A DNA stretch of 64,000 bases from Pseudopedobacter sp037968815 (GTDB lineage Bacteria; Bacteroidota; Bacteroidia; Sphingobacteriales; Sphingobacteriaceae), in the NCBI GenBank assembly GCA_037968815.1, contig JBBKWF010000008.1:1-64000 (forward strand), given 5' to 3'. Both the position numbers and the translations under genes were made by a program. Under the pieces are notes generated by a model. The model was not told the origin of the DNA, searched no databases, and saw only the letters and a program-made list of their open reading frames with translations. This document shows positions 59,576 to 64,000 of the stretch, one piece after another. Each line of letters starts with the position of its first letter. Within the stretch, counting starts at the first letter, position 1.

Positions 59576-62104
59576 ATGAAGAATTTTTTTATAATCATAT
59601 TTCTAATTACCCTATCTGTAAAAGGGTTTTCTCAGTCCATTCCGTCTTTAAGATCTTCAAGTTCAACACAAGAGAATCAGAGTAAAGATTTAGATTATCT
59701 AAATCCGAAAGAGTTTGTAATTGGTGGTGTAAACATCGAAGGTGTAGAATATCTGGACAAATCTGTATTGGTTACTATTTCTAAGCTAGAAGTTGGCGAA
59801 AGAATTATGGTACCTGGAGACGCCACATCAAACGCAGTAAAAAACCTTTGGGCTCAGGGTTTATTTGATGACGTTTCTTTAGCGATTAACCGCATCAGTA
59901 ACGATACTATATACTTTGACCTTAACCTTGAAGAACGTCCAAGAGTATCAAAAATAGTATTGATAGGTCTTACTAAAAGTGAAACTACCGATATTCAAGA
60001 AAAGTTAAATAATCAAAAAGGTAAAATTGTAAACGAAAACCTTAGTAATACTATCAATAATGTAATTACTAGACATTTTGCTGATAAAGGTTTTTTAAAC
60101 ACTACTCTTGACATAACTTCTGTAAAAGATACTACAGACCAAAACAGTAGAATAGTTAACGTAAAGGTTGATAAAAAGAACAAAGTCAAGGTACACGCCA
60201 TTAACATTGAGGGCAATAAGGATTTTAGTGATGCTAAATTGCGGAAGTTTATGAAAAAAACGCATCAGCAAGCTTGGTACAAAGTTTTTGGATCGGGTAA
60301 GTTTATGCGAGATAAATACGAAGAAGATAAAGAAACAATGATTGCTAAGATGCGTGAAAAAGGTTATCGCGATGCAGAAATCATATCAGATTCGGTTTAT
60401 AGAAATGATGATAAATCAGTAATCATAGATATTAGCTTAAACGAAGGCAAAAAGTATTACTTCGGAAACGTAACTTTTGCAGGTAACGCAAAATATCCTT
60501 CATCTATTCTACACCAGATTTTAAAAATCGAAAAAGGTGAAGTTTTTTCGGAAGCTAAATTGGAGAAGACATTAAGAAGTAGTCCATCTAGTAATGATGT
60601 TTCTTCGCTTTACTTAAACGATGGTTACTTAACTTTTAATGCAGACCCTGTTCAAACACGTATTTATAGTGATACCGTTGATTTAGAAATCAGAATATAC
60701 GAAGGTCCGCAGTACACTATCAACAAAATTATTTTAAAAGGTAACGAGCTTACTAATGATAAAGTTGTTTTAAGAGAGATTAGAACAAAGCCCGGTCAAA
60801 AATTCTCTAAAGATTTGTTGATGCGTTCGCAACGTCAAATTGTACAGTTGGGTAATTTTGACGAGCAAAAAATAGATATTAAACCTATTCCAAACCCAGC
60901 CGACGGTACAGTTGATATTCAATACACAGTGGTTGAAAAACCATCAGATCAGATTGAGCTTTCCGGTGGTTTTGGTGGTGGTAGAGTAATTGGTACTTTG
61001 GGTTTAACCTTTAACAACTTCTCTGCTAAGAACCTATTTAACTTAGATGCATACAAACCACTGCCTAAAGGTGATGGACAAAAACTAAGTATTAGAGGGC
61101 AAACAAATGGTAAATATTACCAATCGTACAGCTTCTCTTTCTCTGAGCCTTGGTTTGGTGGTAAAAAACCAATTTACTTTGGTATCAGTGCATTTACATC
61201 TTTACAGAGTAATGGTTTAAGTAAAAGCGATCCAAGTCTTCAAAAAATTAGATTAAACGGCTTAACCTTTAGTTTAGGTAAGCAGTTGAAATGGCCTGAT
61301 GATTATTTCAGAATTGATTATGCAGCTAACTTGCAACAATTTAAATTAAGAAATTACTCAGGGTATTTGTTTGAAAACGGTGACTCTTACGATTTAAGTT
61401 TAAGTCAAGTTTTGAGTAGAAATTCTACCGATTCACAAATTTTCCCAACAGGCGGGTCAAATCTTAAATTCACGGTTCAAGCAACATTACCTTACTCATC
61501 CTTAAACGGAAAAAACTACGATAACCTTGCTACTTCAGAAAAGTATAAATTTGCTGAATACCATAAATGGAAGTTTGAGTCTCAATTTTTCCAAAAAATA
61601 TACGGTAAATTGGTGTTAAAAGCACAAGCACAGTTTGGTTTCTTAGGTTACTATAACCAAAGTGTAGGTCAAGCACCTTTCGGTCGTTTTAAAGTAGGTG
61701 GTGATGGCTTACAGGGTTTTGATTTCTTACAAGGCTCTGAAGTAATTGGTTTACGTGGTTATGCTAATAACTCGGTTGTACCAGAAGGAGAAATAGGTAG
61801 TGCTGGATCGCCAATATTTAACAAATACGTAATGGAGCTTAGGCATCCAATTACTTTAGGCGAATCTGCAACGGTGTTTGTGTTGGCTTTTGCCGAGGGT
61901 GGTAACACTTGGAATAAGTTTTCTGAATTTAATCCGTTTAATGTTAAACGTTCTGTTGGTGTTGGTGCTCGTATATTTTTACCAATCTTTGGATTGTTAG
62001 GTATCGATTATGGTTATGGCTTTGATGCAATACCTGGTAACAGCGAAGCAAATAAAGGACAGTTTCACTTTAGTATAGCACAGCAGTTAGGTGGTTTTAA
62101 CTAA
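59576..62104 (+). CDS. bamA: Outer-membrane assembly factor BamA
   Basis: Core of the beta-barrel assembly machine, 842 aa. Signal peptide ending VKGFSQ, five POTRA domains (about 50-470; repeats of GNKDFSDAKLRKFM, GNAKYPSSILHQIL, GNELTNDKVVLREIR) and a C-terminal 16-strand barrel with the loop-6 motif GLRGYANNSV and end FSIAQQLGGFN. Downstream OmpH/Skp chaperones fit the same route. Essential and conserved. Confidence 0.96.
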   Translation: MKNFFIIIFLITLSVKGFSQSIPSLRSSSSTQENQSKDLDYLNPKEFVIGGVNIEGVEYLDKSVLVTISKLEVGERIMVPGDATSNAVKNLWAQGLFDDVSLAINRISNDTIYFDLNLEERPRVSKIVLIGLTKSETTDIQEKLNNQKGKIVNENLSNTINNVITRHFADKGFLNTTLDITSVKDTTDQNSRIVNVKVDKKNKVKVHAINIEGNKDFSDAKLRKFMKKTHQQAWYKVFGSGKFMRDKYEEDKETMIAKMREKGYRDAEIISDSVYRNDDKSVIIDISLNEGKKYYFGNVTFAGNAKYPSSILHQILKIEKGEVFSEAKLEKTLRSSPSSNDVSSLYLNDGYLTFNADPVQTRIYSDTVDLEIRIYEGPQYTINKIILKGNELTNDKVVLREIRTKPGQKFSKDLLMRSQRQIVQLGNFDEQKIDIKPIPNPADGTVDIQYTVVEKPSDQIELSGGFGGGRVIGTLGLTFNNFSAKNLFNLDAYKPLPKGDGQKLSIRGQTNGKYYQSYSFSFSEPWFGGKKPIYFGISAFTSLQSNGLSKSDPSLQKIRLNGLTFSLGKQLKWPDDYFRIDYAANLQQFKLRNYSGYLFENGDSYDLSLSQVLSRNSTDSQIFPTGGSNLKFTVQATLPYSSLNGKNYDNLATSEKYKFAEYHKWKFESQFFQKIYGKLVLKAQAQFGFLGYYNQSVGQAPFGRFKVGGDGLQGFDFLQGSEVIGLRGYANNSVVPEGEIGSAGSPIFNKYVMELRHPITLGESATVFVLAFAEGGNTWNKFSEFNPFNVKRSVGVGARIFLPIFGLLGIDYGYGFDAIPGNSEANKGQFHFSIAQQLGGFN

Positions 62105-62219
62105 AAGGTTAAATTGCAGCTTTTAAGATACAATCAATGAAAAATCATGATTTACAATCGTCTAGCATCGGTTAAAGCGTGATTGCTTCATCACCATAAA
62201 AGAACAAATAGAAAAAGAG

Positions 62220-62747
62220 ATGAAAAAGTATATCATTCTTCCTATATTCATCGTTATGCTTTGTTTAACAGCACAAGCACAACGTTTAGCTTATGTAGAT
62301 TCTGAATATATATTAAAACATATTCCGCAATACTCATCGGCACAAAAGCAGCTTAATGCTTCTGCACAAAAATGGCAAAGTGATATTGATGCTAAGTTTA
62401 TTGAGGTGAGCAAGATGAGAAAAGATTTTCAGGCAGATCAGGTATTATTGACTGATGATATGAAAAAGAAGCGTGAAGCTGATATCTCGCAAAAAGAAAA
62501 AGAAGCTAATGATTTGCAACAGCAAAAGTTTGGCTATGAAGGTGAACTTTATAAAGAAAAGCTAAGGCTTATAAAACCAATACAAGACAAAGTAGCAAAA
62601 GCCGTTGAGGAATATGCAAACTCTGAAAGTATTGATATGATAATTGATAAAAGTACAGTAACATTGCTATTTGCTCGACCAAATTTTGACGCTACCAATC
62701 AGGTAATTGTAAAGTTAGGTTATAAGCCCGGCGCATTTGCTAAATAG
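62220..62747 (+). CDS. OmpH/Skp-family periplasmic chaperone
   Basis: 175-aa exported helical protein: signal peptide ending LTAQAQ, then RLAYVDSEYILKHIPQY and a long coiled-coil (QLNASAQKWQSDIDAKF... KKKREADISQKEKEAND) ending in the beta core AVEEYANSESIDMIIDKSTVTLLFARP. Holds unfolded outer-membrane proteins on the way to BamA. Tandem paralog follows 50 bases later. Confidence 0.93.
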   Translation: MKKYIILPIFIVMLCLTAQAQRLAYVDSEYILKHIPQYSSAQKQLNASAQKWQSDIDAKFIEVSKMRKDFQADQVLLTDDMKKKREADISQKEKEANDLQQQKFGYEGELYKEKLRLIKPIQDKVAKAVEEYANSESIDMIIDKSTVTLLFARPNFDATNQVIVKLGYKPGAFAK

Positions 62748-62797
62748 CAATATTTGTTTTAAACTCGTAGAATTAAATTAACACCCAACTAAAAAGA

Positions 62798-63310
62798 ATG
62801 AAAAAATTATTTAAAATCGCATTAGTAGCAGGAGGATTATTATTTGCAGGTAATTTGGTTAATGCACAGCAAAAAATTGCTCATATTAACTCGGCAGACC
62901 TTATAAAGTCAATGCCTGAAGTAGAAACTGCAGATAAACAACTAGCAACATTTAAAGCATCTTTAGATGCTGATGGTAAAACCATGTATACTGAATATCA
63001 AACTAAGGTTCAGGATTTTCAAGCCAAAGAAAAAACTTTGAGCGATGCAATGAAAGAAGCTAAAGTAAAAGAGATTCAGGATTTACAAAAACGTATTGAA
63101 GAATTTCAACAAAAAGCAGGTGATGATTTTGAGAAAAAAAGAGGAGAGTTATACGATCCAATTTTGAAGAAAGCAGAAGATGCAGTTAAAGTTGTAGCTA
63201 AAGAAAAAGGTTATGCTTACGTTTTTGATACCACTCAACCAGGTATTGTTTACTTTGATGGTGGTGTAAATATCATCGCAGATGTTAAAACGAAATTAGG
63301 CTTAAAATAA
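62798..63310 (+). CDS. OmpH/Skp-family periplasmic chaperone, second copy
   Basis: 170 aa, same layout as the previous gene: signal peptide ending NAQ, KIAHINSADLIKSMPEVE, a coiled-coil arm of Lys/Glu helices (QAKEKTLSDAMKEAKVKEIQ) and core VVAKEKGYAYVFDTTQPGIVYFDGG. Two copies after bamA are normal in Bacteroidota. A strong terminator follows. Confidence 0.93.
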   Translation: MKKLFKIALVAGGLLFAGNLVNAQQKIAHINSADLIKSMPEVETADKQLATFKASLDADGKTMYTEYQTKVQDFQAKEKTLSDAMKEAKVKEIQDLQKRIEEFQQKAGDDFEKKRGELYDPILKKAEDAVKVVAKEKGYAYVFDTTQPGIVYFDGGVNIIADVKTKLGLK

Positions 63311-63337
63311 GCTTTGTTAAGCTAAAGCTTAAAGAAA

Positions 63338-63374
63338 AATGCGAAGTGGGAAAACCTGCTTCGCATTTTTTTTT
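63338..63374 (+). terminator. Intrinsic terminator after ompH
   Basis: 13-bp stem (63338-63350 / 63355-63367, two G-U wobbles, loop AAAA) followed by T run 63366-63374. Ends the bamA-ompH-ompH run. Confidence 0.93.
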
Positions 63375-63477
63375 AATAATTCTTATACAAGAGAACCAGA
63401 CTTTCAGTATTTAGCTTTCTGCTTTAAGCTTAAAACACTATTTTCGTTCAAAGCTTTAAGCTTTTAGAAATAATACA

Positions 63478-64000
63478 ATGCTAGATAATCCAATTGGTAT
63501 TTTTGATTCAGGTATAGGTGGTTTAACCGTTGCAAATGCTATACGTAAGGTGTTGCCTCATGAAAACCTAATATATTTTGGTGATACTGCACATATGCCT
63601 TACGGAGATAAATCTGAAGAAGCCATAAAGTACTATAGCTTAAAAATTGGTAAGTTTCTACAATCACAAGGTTGTAAAGCAATTGTTATTGCTTGCAACA
63701 CAGCCTCATCTTTAGGGTATGCAGATTTAAAAGAGTTTTTGGGAGATGAACTACCTATATTAAACGTTATTGATCCTGTGGTAGATTTTTGTGCTACGCA
63801 GAAGCATTATCAAAAAATTGGTGTTATTGCTACAAAAGCAACTATTAAGTCGGATATATATGCCACAAAGATAAAATCCACCATTCCAGATATTAAAGTG
63901 CAATCACTTGCAACACCTTTGCTTGCACCTATGATTGAGGAAGGTTTTTTTGCAAATAACATCAGTAAAACCATCATAAACGCCTATTTGTCCTCCACAA
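63478..64000 (+). CDS. murI: Glutamate racemase MurI (partial, cut by window end)
   Basis: Makes D-glutamate for peptidoglycan. From the ATG at 63478 the frame reads MLDNPIGIFDSGIGGLTVAN, with Asp10-Ser11 of the FDSG motif, YFGDTAHMPYG, and the catalytic Cys in VIACNTASSLG near residue 73. The remaining part, including the second Cys, lies beyond the window. Its place after bamA/ompH is standard. Confidence 0.93.
   Translation, partial: MLDNPIGIFDSGIGGLTVANAIRKVLPHENLIYFGDTAHMPYGDKSEEAIKYYSLKIGKFLQSQGCKAIVIACNTASSLGYADLKEFLGDELPILNVIDPVVDFCATQKHYQKIGVIATKATIKSDIYATKIKSTIPDIKVQSLATPLLAPMIEEGFFANNISKTIINAYLSST

Noticed and set aside
63400..63475. Repeated AGCTTTAAGCTT runs before murI
   Set aside because: Short low-complexity runs; not a clear operator or repeat element.

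Overview
The window looks like a chromosomal segment of a Bacteroidota bacterium, most probably of the Sphingobacteriaceae (Pedobacter-like). It is AT-rich. Several genes have a TAnnTTTG -7 box, the Bacteroidota promoter signature. It carries SusC/IutA-style TonB receptors, a ubiE-porT pair, a BamA-OmpH-OmpH-MurI block, ccoI/ccoS and many lipoproteins with a lipobox cysteine. No rRNA or tRNA gene and no CRISPR array was seen.

Layout. 1-119: edge of an IS3-type insertion sequence. 0.2-4.8 kb: siderophore uptake module (IutA-like TonB receptor, DUF3325, DUF3649 and PepSY membrane proteins). 4.8-17.1 kb: accessory region with MsrA, two oxidoreductases, a divergent nitroreductase/HxlR pair with two interlocked promoters, a patatin remnant, and a run of minus-strand membrane proteins, lipoproteins, a metallopeptidase and a TlpA-like thioredoxin. 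Three long imperfect palindromes, reminiscent of integron attC sites, each sit at the stop codon of one of these small genes. One operon member appears frameshifted.

17.2-30.3 kb: a copper and nitrous-oxide region. An OprC/NosA-like receptor and a Met/His-rich lipoprotein lie beside a nos operon of the clade II type (cytochrome c, lipoprotein NosZ, a four-TM protein, NosL, NosD, NosF, NosY and a Cys-motif protein). Upstream are CcoS and the copper ATPase CcoI needed for cbb3 oxidase. The genes plausibly work together: copper import through the outer membrane, NosDFY/NosL delivery to NosZ, and CcoI export for the oxidase.

30.3-40.9 kb: an intergenic region with a 50-codon ORF and competing hairpins, then Rnk, a DinB-like protein, an AhpD-like protein fused in an operon to a kinase-like protein that lacks the ATPase domain, ClpB, a SRPBCC protein, PyrE, and a YHYH/MORN/SCO1 trio. 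40.9-52.4 kb: a polysaccharide cluster of five glycosyltransferases, a flippase and a fucosyltransferase, with a complete partner-switching regulatory module (membrane protein, REC-PP2C phosphatase, STAS, HATPase) inserted in its middle. 52.6-64 kb: housekeeping and envelope genes (ubiE, porT, SDR, a GTTA microsatellite, yqeY, hydrolase, CBS, NAD kinase, DUF6089, uppS, bamA, two ompH/skp, murI cut by the window end).

The best candidates for something new are the attC-like elements, the partner-switching module in the polysaccharide locus, the AhpD/DHp-only pair, and the 30.5 kb leader-like region.
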